This document shows positions 1 through 6,618 of a stretch of 10,455 nucleotides of DNA, piece after piece. This DNA comes from an uncultured Lachnospiraceae bacterium (GTDB lineage: Bacteria > Bacillota > Clostridia > Lachnospirales > Lachnospiraceae). The stretch is from assembly GCA_902783295.1 (NCBI GenBank), contig CACZQT010000281.1, positions 1 to 10,455 of the forward strand, written 5' to 3'. How positions within the stretch are numbered: the stretch's first letter is position 1; every line of letters begins with the position of its first letter. A program made the translations under genes and the position numbers. The notes under the pieces were generated by a model. That model worked only from the letters and a program-made list of their open reading frames with translations, made no database searches and was not told the DNA's origin.

Positions 1-1202
1 CCGCCCTGGGCACCGGTAACCATACCGTCAGAACCAACAACCACGTTGCAGTTGAAGTTTACGTCTACTTCCAGGGATGCAAGAATGACGAAATCCAGCT
101 GGTTGACATAGGCGCCCTTGTTCATCGGGTTTGCATATTCAGAACCTGTGATCTCGAAGTGGTTCGGGTTGGTGGCAACAGACTGGATAGCGGTCAGGTC
201 GAAGTCCTGGGTATCTACCAGTTTTTCGATCAGGCCTTCCTCCAGCAGTTTGCACATAGGACCTGCGATACCGCCCAGGCCAAGACCCATCTTGATGCCT
301 CTCTCTCTCATGATCTTGCCCAGGGAGATGGTGGACGCGATGGAAGCGCCGCCAACACCGGTCTGATAGGAGAAGCCATCCTTGAAATAAGGAGTATTGA
401 TAACGAACTGTGTGCAGTAGTCCGCCATCATGATCTTACGAACATCGGTGGTAGGTTTTGCAGCACCGGTAGCGATCTTGGCGGGATTGCCGATTTCGTC
501 TACAACTACTACATAGTCCACGTTCACCTGGGAGATGGAGCAAGGCAGGTTCGGATAAGGAACCAGCGTATCCGTAACGGCTACAACCTTGTCAGCATAC
601 TGGGCATCTACATAAGCATAGGACAGAACGCCGCAGTCGGACTTGCCGCCGTTGGCGCGCATGTTGCCGTACTTGTCGCAGGTAGGAGCACCGATGAAGG
701 CGATATCGATATGTACGTCACCGGACTCGATGGCACGTACACGGCCGCCGTGGGAACGCATGATGGCCAGGCCTTTCAGCTTGCCGGTAGAGATGGCTTC
801 ACCGATCTTGCCGCGGACACCGGAGGACTGGATGTTGGTGATGGTGCCGTCCTCGATCATGGGCAGCAGCGGGTTGTGAGCTTTGCCCAGAGAGCTGGCG
901 CAGATGGTGATGTCCTTGATACCCATCTTGTGCACTTCTTCCATGACCATGTTAACAACATAGTCACCTTCACGGAAGTGGTGATGGAAGGAAAGGGTCA
1001 TGCCGTCCTTGATTTCGCACTTTTTCAGAGCATCGGCGATGGAGGGCAGAATCTTGTCTTCCTTCGGGTCGATGACCGCACGAACGGTAGGAGCGGCCTT
1101 CTTATATTTCATGTTATGACGGGCATACGCGCCGGCGAAGGGCTGCATGCCAGTAGCTTTAATAATTTCTTCCGGAATGTCTCTTCCAACAGCATTAATC
1201 AT
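1..1202 (-). CDS. citF: Citrate lyase alpha subunit (citrate:acetyl-ACP transferase), C-terminus cut by window edge
   Basis: CitF exchanges the acetyl group on the CitD prosthetic arm for citrate, forming citryl-ACP and releasing acetate, in the cytoplasmic citrate lyase complex. Reading the minus strand from ATG at 1202 gives 400 open codons up to the edge. The full family is about 510 residues, so roughly the last 105 are missing. Motifs that match remembered enterobacterial CitF in order are SFHHHFREGD (71-80), SSGVRGKIGEAI (126-137), SHGGRV (150-155), YFKDGFSYQTGVGGASIA (272-289) and NPNHFEITGSEYAN (345-358). The start lies two bases after the citE stop (TAA-TC-ATG), so the two are translationally close and cotranscribed. 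The sequence cannot exclude a citramalate lyase alpha subunit, which is homologous. Family assignment is very secure; substrate is inferred. Confidence 0.95.
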   Translation of the reverse strand, partial: MINAVGRDIPEEIIKATGMQPFAGAYARHNMKYKKAAPTVRAVIDPKEDKILPSIADALKKCEIKDGMTLSFHHHFREGDYVVNMVMEEVHKMGIKDITICASSLGKAHNPLLPMIEDGTITNIQSSGVRGKIGEAISTGKLKGLAIMRSHGGRVRAIESGDVHIDIAFIGAPTCDKYGNMRANGGKSDCGVLSYAYVDAQYADKVVAVTDTLVPYPNLPCSISQVNVDYVVVVDEIGNPAKIATGAAKPTTDVRKIMMADYCTQFVINTPYFKDGFSYQTGVGGASIASTISLGKIMRERGIKMGLGLGGIAGPMCKLLEEGLIEKLVDTQDFDLTAIQSVATNPNHFEITGSEYANPMNKGAYVNQLDFVILASLEVDVNFNCNVVVGSDGMVTGAQG

Positions 1203-1204
1203 GA

Positions 1205-2104
1205 TTACAGATCCCCCTCATAAACACCGGCAGCCTTTGCCAGCTCGATAGTTCTCTTCGCTCCGGGATAGAAAGCAATATCGATCATCTTGCCATCTAC
1301 GGTAAATACGCCGATACCCATTGCCTTCTTCTCATCGACTTCCTTCACGATCTTCTCTGCCTTAATGATTTCCTTTTCGGTAGGAGTGAATACTTCATGG
1401 CAGACGGCAATCTGACGGGGATTTACAATCGATTTGCCATCAAAGCCCATCATCTTGATCATTTCGGTTTCCTTGCGGAAGCCTTCCATATCATCCAGAT
1501 TAGTAAATACGGTATCGAATACCTGCTTGCCGGCGCAGCGGGCAGCATTTACCATATATCCACGGGCCCACTGGAATTCTACGCCGGTACCGGTGATGGA
1601 AGTCTGCAGGTCTCTGGTATAGTCGCCGCCGGAAAGGGCAATACCGAACAGCAGGGGAGAAGCTTCGCAGATCTCACGGGCAGCCAGAACACCCTTGGTG
1701 GATTCCAGAGCAGCCATAATAAGGATTGAGCCGTGCTCTACGCCGAACTCTTCCTCAGCCTTCTTCATTTCCTCTTCTACAGCGTGAACATCGGCAGCGG
1801 ATTCAGTCTTGGAAATACGGATGGAATCGCAGCGTCCGGCTACGCAGACACGTACGTCTTCTTTCCAGTGAGCGGTCTCCAGACCGTTGATGCGGACCAC
1901 GCGTTCCACGCCCCGGTAGTCGATCTCTTTCAGAGCGTGATACAGGGAGTAACGGGCGGCATCCTTCTGATTCTCGGCAACAGCATCTTCCAGGTCAAGC
2001 ATGATGGAGTCCGGCTTGTAGATATAGGGATCCTTGATCAGGCTGGGCTTCTGAGCATTCAGGAACATCATGCTTCTTCTCAATCTGTTTAAATTCGGAT
2101 TCAT
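1205..2104 (-). CDS. citE: Citrate lyase beta subunit (citryl-ACP lyase)
   Basis: CitE is the aldolase-type subunit that cleaves citryl-ACP to acetyl-ACP and oxaloacetate. The 299-residue product has the usual length and the HpcH/HpaI aldolase fold signatures. These are an N-terminal LRRSMMF, then KPDSIMLDLEDAV (30-42), RINGLETAHW (71-80) with the substrate-binding Arg71, ALES (132-135) with a likely metal ligand Glu134, and GGDYTRDLQ (159-167) with a likely metal ligand Asp161. The start chosen is ATG at 2104, which overlaps the citD stop as TAATG and sits behind a GGGGAGGTG ribosome site located inside the end of citD. An in-frame GTG further upstream lies within citD and has no ribosome site. 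The gene order D-E-F is the classical one. CitE paralogues exist for malyl- and citramalyl-CoA, but the citD/citF neighbours point to the ACP-linked complex. Confidence 0.95.
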   Translation of the reverse strand: MNPNLNRLRRSMMFLNAQKPSLIKDPYIYKPDSIMLDLEDAVAENQKDAARYSLYHALKEIDYRGVERVVRINGLETAHWKEDVRVCVAGRCDSIRISKTESAADVHAVEEEMKKAEEEFGVEHGSILIMAALESTKGVLAAREICEASPLLFGIALSGGDYTRDLQTSITGTGVEFQWARGYMVNAARCAGKQVFDTVFTNLDDMEGFRKETEMIKMMGFDGKSIVNPRQIAVCHEVFTPTEKEIIKAEKIVKEVDEKKAMGIGVFTVDGKMIDIAFYPGAKRTIELAKAAGVYEGDL

Positions 2105-2421
2105 TACTGAATTGCACCTCCCCACGGTAATTTTTTACCGGCGCAGATTTCGTCCTCGGAATAACCGGAAGCACGGAAAACCGCTCCTTCAACTCTTGCC
2201 TTCAGTGTGCAGTCCAGGGCGCCCTTATCAACCACCGTCACCTTAGCGTTCTTAACGTCCAGACGTTCCAGAGTGGCCAGAATGGTTTTCTTGATGGCCT
2301 TGCCATACTGGTTGATGACACTGCTCTCGATGGAGAGCTCAATGCCGGAACCGGGCTCTACCGTAACCTGGCAGTCGCTGGATTCCAGGGTTCCGGCCAT
2401 GGCCGTAGTCGTTACATCCAT
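2104..2421 (-). CDS. citD: Citrate lyase gamma subunit (acyl carrier protein)
   Basis: CitD is the small acyl carrier protein of citrate lyase. It carries the phosphoribosyl-dephospho-CoA arm on which citrate and acetyl are exchanged and cleaved. The product is 105 residues, slightly longer than the roughly 98 of enterobacterial CitD. The segment AGTLESSDCQV (9-19) matches the family's attachment site, and Ser14 falls at the same position as the modified serine remembered for Klebsiella CitD. A second conserved block, VVDKGALDCTLKARVEGA, follows. The start at 2421 is chosen for its strong GGAGG site; a longer in-frame reading to 2487 has no such support and would run into the promoter. First gene of citDEF. 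The enzymes that make and attach the arm (citX, citG, citC) are not in the window and may lie beyond position 1 or elsewhere. Confidence 0.94.
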   Translation of the reverse strand: MDVTTTAMAGTLESSDCQVTVEPGSGIELSIESSVINQYGKAIKKTILATLERLDVKNAKVTVVDKGALDCTLKARVEGAVFRASGYSEDEICAGKKLPWGGAIQ

Positions 2422-2489
2422 GAGAAATCCTCCTTCTCTTTGCTGCAGGCTGAATCCTTCGGGAACCGCCTGCGTTATACACCACAAAT

Positions 2490-2518
2490 ATTATAGACAA
2501 CCAACCCGGAAAAAGCAA
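2490..2518 (-). promoter_or_regulatory. Predicted sigma-A promoter of citDEF
   Basis: On the minus strand there is a TTGCTT -35 box (2518-2513), a 17-base spacer and a perfect TATAAT -10 box (2495-2490). Transcription would start near 2483, leaving a leader of about 62 bases before citD. That leader contains an imperfect inverted repeat GCAGGC/GCCTGC (2445-2473) that does not cover the ribosome site. The promoter is back to back with the thrS promoter. No catabolite-repressor-like site was recognised. Prediction from sequence only. Confidence 0.7.
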
Positions 2519-2572
2519 TGTGTTTTCATAAGTTTCCTTCCTTTTCTCTTATATTAATTCAAAAAAACATCC

Positions 2573-2601
2573 TTTACAAAAACATGTTCTGGTGGTAGAA
2601 T
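2573..2601 (+). promoter_or_regulatory. Predicted sigma-A promoter of the T-box leader and thrS
   Basis: A TTTACA -35 box (2573-2578), a 17-base spacer and a TAGAAT -10 box (2596-2601) lie just upstream of the T-box leader. The start would be near 2608. It is oriented away from the citDEF promoter, and the two -35 boxes are separated by 54 mostly A/T-rich bases. Confidence 0.7.
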
Positions 2602-2607
2602 GAAGTT

Positions 2608-2867
2608 CAAATCTGTGAAGGGAAGAGTATGTTTCACGCCGCCTCAGAGAAGAACGTCCTGTTTTTCAGGTGCTGAAAGCGTTCTGCCGGTTAAAAACAG
2701 AAAACCACCCCTGAGAGGCCCCAATCCGGCCCGGTGATTCCGTTATCATCCAATGAGTGGCCTTGTCGGTATGGATTTCATTACTTTTCCCGTACCGCCC
2801 CGGCAATAAAGGTGGAACCGCGTATGTACGTCCTTTAGCTTGCTGCTGAAGGACGTTTCTTTTTTTG
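2608..2867 (+). promoter_or_regulatory. T-box riboswitch leader of thrS (threonine-tRNA sensing)
   Basis: The leader carries the hallmark T-box sequence AGGTGGAACCGCG at 2810-2822, directly before an intrinsic terminator and upstream of a tRNA-synthetase gene. In this class uncharged tRNA pairs through its anticodon with a specifier codon in Stem I and through its NCCA end with the TGGN bulge, stabilising an antiterminator. Here the bulge reads TGGA (2813-2816), predicting a tRNA with discriminator base U. A Stem I candidate is closed by CCTCAG (2643-2648) and CTGAG (2711-2715), with an inner stem AGAACG/CGTTCT. Two Thr codons, ACC at 2704-2706 and 2707-2709, lie on the 3' side where the specifier is expected; which one is used is unclear. 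A further stem CGGTA...TACCG precedes the antiterminator. The class is secure, the specifier tentative. Confidence 0.9.
2828..2867 (+). terminator. T-box regulated intrinsic terminator
   Basis: A 12-bp stem is formed by ACGTCCTTTAGC (2828-2839) and GCTGAAGGACGT (2845-2856), with one T-G wobble and a five-base loop. It is followed by a T-rich tract containing seven consecutive T (2860-2866). It lies directly after the T-box, about 80 bases before the thrS start, as expected for transcription attenuation when tRNA-Thr is charged. Confidence 0.9.
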
Positions 2868-2949
2868 AAAGTGCCTTTTGCACTGCCGGCTGCATACGTC
2901 CTTTAATCAACTTACAGTCTTATTTCAGTTCTATGATCAGGAGGGACCT

Positions 2950-4716
2950 ATGGAACACGAAGAATTCCTGGCCGTTTACCGCCACTCTCTGGCGCACATC
3001 ATGGCCAAAGCTGTCATCGAAATTTTCGGAAAAGAAAATGTACAATATGCCATCGGACCGCAGATTGCGGATGGCTGCTATTATGATTTCCTGCTTCCGC
3101 GTGCTGTTACGGAAGCAGATTACAAGACCATTGAAAACAAAATGCGTGAGATTCTGAAGCGCAAGGAAGACTGGACCTGCAAGGAACTCTCCCGTGCAGA
3201 AGCTCTGGAGCTTTTTGCCGGTCAGAAGTTCAAGACCGAACTGATTCAGGATCTCCCGGAGGATGAAAAGCTCACGGTTTATTATACCGGAGATGATTTT
3301 GTAGATCTTTGCCGTGGTCCTCATGTCTCCAATTCCCAGGAACTGATGAGCGCTGCTTTCCAGATCAAATCCGCCTCCGGAGCTTACTGGCGCGGTGATG
3401 AAAAACGCGACAGCCTGCAGCGTATTTACCTGTATGCTTTCCCGACCAAGGATGAGCTGAAAGCCCACCTGGCGTGGATCAAAGAAGCCCTGGAGCGCGA
3501 CCATAAGAAGCTTGGCCCGGCTCTGGATCTGTTTATGTTCGATGAAACAGCTCCCGGCATGCCTTACTGGCTGCCCCGCGGCTGGAAAATGTACAATGCC
3601 CTGCAGAATTTCTGGCGCAGCGTTCATGAAGAATACGGCTACCAGGAAATCGCTGCTCCCATGATCAACAGCAAAGTACTCTGGGAAACTTCCGGGCACT
3701 GGGGGCATTATCAGGACAATATGTTCATCATTCCGATTGATGAGAACAATACCTATGCTGTAAAGCCCATGAACTGCCCCAACGCCATCAACGTATATAA
3801 ACGTACCGGGCATTCCTATAAAGAGCTGCCGATCCGCTACAGCGAAACCAGTCCTGTGCACCGCAGAGAAAAATCCGGCGAACTGAACGGCCTGTTCCGC
3901 GTCCAGCTCTTCCATCAGGATGATGACCACACCTTCCTGACGGAGGATCAGATTGAAGATGAAATCCGTGATATCATGGAAGTAGTCGGCAAGCTCTACG
4001 GAACCTTCGGGCTGACCTACCGTCCGGAACTCTCCACCCGTCCGGACGACTTCATGGGCGCTCCTGAACTGTGGGATAAGGCAGAGGCTTCTCTGAAGGC
4101 TATTCTGGACAAACAGTACGGTGAAGGCAATTATGAAATCAACGAAGGCGACGGCGCCTTCTACGGCCCCAAGATTGACCTGCAGATGAAAGACTGTCTG
4201 GGCCGTGAATGGCAGATGGGCACGATCCAGCTTGACTTCCAGCTGCCGCTGAACTTCGACCTGAACTATATCGACAGCGACGGCGTTAAGAAGCGTCCGG
4301 TCATGATCCATCGTGCGATCTTCGGTTCCTTTGAGCGTTTTATCGGTATCCTGATCGAAAACTTCAAGGGGTCCTTCCCCTTCTGGCTGTCTCCCTACCA
4401 GGTCGGCGTTGTTCCGATCCGCACTTCCCACAATGAGTATGCGAAGGAAGTCGTAGATGCCCTGAAGGAAGCGGGTGTTCGCGTGGAAGTAGACTACAGC
4501 GACCAGAACATGCAGAAAAAGATCAAAGCCTACAAGACCATGAAGGATCCTTATATCCTTGTTCTTGGAGATCAGGAAGCGGCGGACCGTACCGTCTCCA
4601 TCAATATCCGCGGCGCCAATCAGCAGGTACACGGTGTTCCGCTGGAGAAATTCGTGGAAATCTGCCGTAAGATGAACAAAGAGTATACTCTGGATCTGGT
4701 GGAGGAATTCAACTGA
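2950..4716 (+). CDS. thrS: Threonine--tRNA ligase lacking the N-terminal TGS domain
   Basis: ThrRS charges tRNA-Thr with threonine in the cytoplasm. The product has 588 residues against about 640 in typical bacterial ThrRS, and it begins directly at the editing domain. Editing-site residues are intact: HSLAH (His12, His16), Cys121 and His125 in LCRGPH. Class II catalytic zinc ligands are also kept: Cys276 (MNCPN), His327 (HQDDDH) and His454 (MIHRAIFGSFERF). Motif 2 (HRREKSGELNGLFRVQLFHQ) is normal, and the C-terminal anticodon-binding domain starts around SPYQVGVVP. These residues sit 57-61 positions earlier than in E. coli, matching loss of the TGS domain only. The start is ATG 2950 behind AGGAGGG (2939-2945); an in-frame extension to 2878 encodes nothing TGS-like and lacks a ribosome site. 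Expression is probably controlled by the upstream T-box. Confidence 0.96.
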   Translation: MEHEEFLAVYRHSLAHIMAKAVIEIFGKENVQYAIGPQIADGCYYDFLLPRAVTEADYKTIENKMREILKRKEDWTCKELSRAEALELFAGQKFKTELIQDLPEDEKLTVYYTGDDFVDLCRGPHVSNSQELMSAAFQIKSASGAYWRGDEKRDSLQRIYLYAFPTKDELKAHLAWIKEALERDHKKLGPALDLFMFDETAPGMPYWLPRGWKMYNALQNFWRSVHEEYGYQEIAAPMINSKVLWETSGHWGHYQDNMFIIPIDENNTYAVKPMNCPNAINVYKRTGHSYKELPIRYSETSPVHRREKSGELNGLFRVQLFHQDDDHTFLTEDQIEDEIRDIMEVVGKLYGTFGLTYRPELSTRPDDFMGAPELWDKAEASLKAILDKQYGEGNYEINEGDGAFYGPKIDLQMKDCLGREWQMGTIQLDFQLPLNFDLNYIDSDGVKKRPVMIHRAIFGSFERFIGILIENFKGSFPFWLSPYQVGVVPIRTSHNEYAKEVVDALKEAGVRVEVDYSDQNMQKKIKAYKTMKDPYILVLGDQEAADRTVSINIRGANQQVHGVPLEKFVEICRKMNKEYTLDLVEEFN

Positions 4717-4728
4717 TCTGCCGTGTTA

Positions 4729-4775
4729 TGCGGGGCAAAGGGGCAGCCCCTTTGTCCCGCATTTCCCTTCTTCAT
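4729..4775 (+). terminator. Terminator-like hairpin after thrS
   Basis: A near-perfect 15-bp stem pairs TGCGGGGCAAAGGGG (4729-4743) with CCCCTTTGTCCCGCA (4747-4761), with one G-T wobble and the triloop CAG. The following tract (TTTCCCTTCTTC) is T-rich but interrupted by C, so termination may be partial and some read-through into the next gene is possible. Confidence 0.75.
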
Positions 4776-4803
4776 ACTACGAAAAAAGGGTGAGTGAAAA
4801 CCT

Positions 4804-6180
4804 ATGGATAAAGACTTATTAGGCGGAATCTATGATGACTTGTTTACAGCCGGGAAAAAGACTCTTACGGATTTAAAAAAGACAGTAGAGGATGTGGCAG
4901 ACGCCATCCGTGAAGAAGCGAAATCGGAAGGCAAAGTTTCCGGAGGCCGGCCTTCTGCAGAGCATCCGGACCAGAACTCTGCCGGCTCTTCTCCTTCGCC
5001 CTCTCCTTCCGGTTCAAAAGAGGATGTTTCCAAAACTCCGGAAGAAGCTGTAAAAGATGCTGAAGATGCACTGGAAGAAGCCCGGAAAATGATGGAGGAT
5101 CCGGAAAATCCGATTCATTCCATTCCACAGACAGCCCAGGCTGTTCAGGCTGAGGCCCAGAAATCAGAAGAACCTGAAACAGATCCCATGGAGGATCTGG
5201 ATGCTCTTATCGGCCTTACAACGATCAAGCATGATGTTAAAGAACTGATGGCCTTCGTAAAAGTCCAGAAGATGCGGAAAGATTCCGGACTGAAATCTGT
5301 ACCCACTTCCCTGCACCTGGTCTTCACCGGTAATCCCGGTACAGGAAAAACGACCGTAGCCAGGATTATCGGCCGTCTGTATAAGCAGATCGGCGTTCTT
5401 TCCAAAGGGCAGCTCATCGAAGTGGACCGGTCGGGTCTTGTGGCCGGTTATGTTGGCCAGACAGCCATAAAAACACAGGAAAAGATCCAGGAAGCCATGG
5501 GCGGCGTTCTCTTTATTGACGAAGCCTATGCTCTGGCCGGCGGGGATCAGGATTCTTTCGGGCAGGAAGCTATTAATACTATTCTGAAAGCCATGGAAGA
5601 CCACCGCGATGATCTGATCATCATTGTAGCCGGCTATACCGAACCCATGGAACGCTTTATCAACAGCAATCCCGGTCTGAAATCCCGTTTCAATAAATAT
5701 ATTGAATTCAGCGATTATACCATGGATGAACTGATGGGTATCTTCGACCTCAACTGCAGGAAGTATGATTACGTAGTTGAAGAAGAAGCCAGGGTTCAGA
5801 TCCGTGCCCTTCTGGCCGCCCGGAAATTTTTACAGGTCGAGAATTTTGCTAACGGACGTGAGGTTCGGAACCTCTTCGAGGAAGTCATCACCAATCAGGC
5901 AAGACGTCTTTCCACCGTGGAATCTCCTACAGAAGAACAGCTTCGTACGATTACTCTGGAAGATCTGGTGGATACCTGTGTAGAGGATGAAGAAGCCGCC
6001 AGGGTTTCTTCAGATGCAGCACGCAAGGAGGATACAGCTCCTGAAGAACTGCCTGCAGCGGAGAACACTTCAGAGATTGATTCAACAGAAGAAAATAAGG
6101 CCGGATATGATTTGCCGGAAGGTGAAGAAGTTTCCGAACCTGATAATTTCCCCGTGGAAGACTCTCCCGGAAACGAATAA
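4804..6180 (+). CDS. CbxX/CfxQ (SpoVK-like) AAA+ ATPase with acidic disordered tails
   Basis: This 458-residue protein has one AAA+ module, roughly residues 130-400. It shows Walker A GNPGTGKTT (176-184, Lys182), Walker B VLFIDEAYAL with Asp239 and Glu240, an arginine-finger candidate Arg295 in NPGLKSRF, and a sensor-2 segment NGREVRN (350-356). The pattern is that of the CbxX/CfxQ family, which includes Rubisco activase CbbX and sporulation protein SpoVK; these are hexameric remodelling ATPases. The first ~130 and last ~60 residues are rich in E, D, S, P and A and look disordered, including a PSPSPSGS stretch. No signal peptide or membrane segment is seen. The start at 4804 follows an AAGGGTGA site. 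No Rubisco or sporulation gene is nearby, so the remodelled partner is unknown. Family is secure, role is not. Confidence 0.9.
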   Translation: MDKDLLGGIYDDLFTAGKKTLTDLKKTVEDVADAIREEAKSEGKVSGGRPSAEHPDQNSAGSSPSPSPSGSKEDVSKTPEEAVKDAEDALEEARKMMEDPENPIHSIPQTAQAVQAEAQKSEEPETDPMEDLDALIGLTTIKHDVKELMAFVKVQKMRKDSGLKSVPTSLHLVFTGNPGTGKTTVARIIGRLYKQIGVLSKGQLIEVDRSGLVAGYVGQTAIKTQEKIQEAMGGVLFIDEAYALAGGDQDSFGQEAINTILKAMEDHRDDLIIIVAGYTEPMERFINSNPGLKSRFNKYIEFSDYTMDELMGIFDLNCRKYDYVVEEEARVQIRALLAARKFLQVENFANGREVRNLFEEVITNQARRLSTVESPTEEQLRTITLEDLVDTCVEDEEAARVSSDAARKEDTAPEELPAAENTSEIDSTEENKAGYDLPEGEEVSEPDNFPVEDSPGNE

Positions 6181-6194
6181 TCGCTATTATAAAA

Positions 6195-6222
6195 AAAACA
6201 GCCCCTTCGGGCTGTTTTTGTT
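6195..6222. terminator. Probable bidirectional intrinsic terminator between convergent genes
   Basis: The stem CAGCCC/GGGCTG (6199-6204 with 6209-6214, loop CTTC) is extended by A-T pairs and followed by TTTTTGTTT on the plus strand. On the minus strand the preceding run of A becomes a run of eight or more T. It can therefore end both the AAA+ gene (stop at 6180) and the small minus-strand gene (stop at 6286). Confidence 0.85.
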
Positions 6223-6285
6223 TGCCGTACAATTCTCAAAAGCTTTGAAACCGGCTGAAGAAAACTCTACAGGATCCCCTGTAAA

Positions 6286-6492
6286 TTACAATAACTTCTC
6301 GATCTCACCGGCTGCATGGATATAATCTGTATTTGAATAATAATCTCCTTCATACAGCAGGCTGCTGCCTTTATAAACCAGGATCGTATCCGGGATGCAC
6401 CCGGACCATCCTTCCAGAGTAAAAGTCAGCCCCCGTGCTTTCAGCCACTGCTTAAAAGCGAGAAAATCCATCTGCAGTTCTTTTGTTTCCAT
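6286..6492 (-). CDS. Small hypothetical protein (68 aa)
   Basis: I do not recognise this protein. From ATG 6492 it encodes 68 residues beginning METKELQMDF and ending GEIEKLL. It is acidic and rich in aromatics (two Trp, several Tyr and Phe), with a single Cys in WSGCIPD and no signal peptide or membrane segment. The middle (FTLEGWSGCIPDTILVYKGSSLLYEGDYY) looks like a short beta-rich fold flanked by helices. The ATG follows an AAGGAGG ribosome site by 11 bases, a slightly long spacing. A longer reading from GTG 6552 lacks a ribosome site. The ribosome site lies within a strong hairpin (see separate entry). The gene follows the terminator of the AroE-like gene with no clear promoter between, so it may depend on read-through. 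Coding status rests on the ribosome site and compact open frame. Confidence 0.65.
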   Translation of the reverse strand: METKELQMDFLAFKQWLKARGLTFTLEGWSGCIPDTILVYKGSSLLYEGDYYSNTDYIHAAGEIEKLL

Positions 6493-6499
6493 TGCTGTT

Positions 6500-6533
6500 A
6501 AAACCTCCTTACCGCAGCCGGTCAGAAGGTTTT
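6500..6533 (-). promoter_or_regulatory. Hairpin sequestering the ribosome site of the 68-aa gene
   Basis: In the minus-strand RNA, AAAACCTTCT (6533-6524) pairs with AGGAGGTTTT (6509-6500) over 10 bp including one G-U. It continues after a G/A mismatch with ACCG/CGGT and a GCTG loop. The full AAGGAGG ribosome site (6510-6504) is inside it, nearly all of it paired. The G-U pair is possible only in the minus-strand transcript; the other strand would have a C/A mismatch. This suggests translational control. Only four T follow, so a real terminator is less likely. Confidence 0.55.
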
Positions 6534-6557
6534 CGCCCCGGGCACGGCACACGTGTT

Positions 6558-6589
6558 AATAAAGAAACGGGGAGCGTGAACGCTCCCCG
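6558..6589 (-). terminator. Intrinsic terminator of the AroE-like gene
   Basis: A perfect 9-bp GC-rich stem CGGGGAGCG/CGCTCCCCG (6589-6581 with 6576-6568 in minus-strand order) has a four-base loop. It is followed on the minus strand by TTTCTTTATT. It lies 30 bases after the stop of the AroE-like gene. Confidence 0.88.
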
Positions 6590-6618
6590 CTCATTTTTCA
6601 GCTTTTCAGGCCTTTGAA

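Noticed and set aside
159..1223. Long plus-strand open frame (354 codons) opposite citF
   Set aside because: It lies antisense to an unmistakable citF, has no ribosome site, and results from codon bias of the real gene.
2422..2487. Longer in-frame N-terminus for CitD
   Set aside because: The extension overlaps the leader and promoter region, while the start at 2421 has a strong AGGAGG site and puts the modified Ser at the canonical position 14.
2920..4632. 570-codon minus-strand open frame opposite thrS
   Set aside because: Mirror of the high-confidence thrS frame, with no recognisable domain; a codon-usage shadow.
4751..4779. Possible promoter TTTGTC/CATACT just before the AAA+ gene
   Set aside because: Poor match to consensus, and it overlaps the hairpin and would start transcription at the ribosome site; read-through from thrS is equally likely.
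4804..6180. Rubisco activase role for the CbxX-type ATPase
   Set aside because: No Rubisco gene or carbon-fixation context is present, and the family covers many clients.
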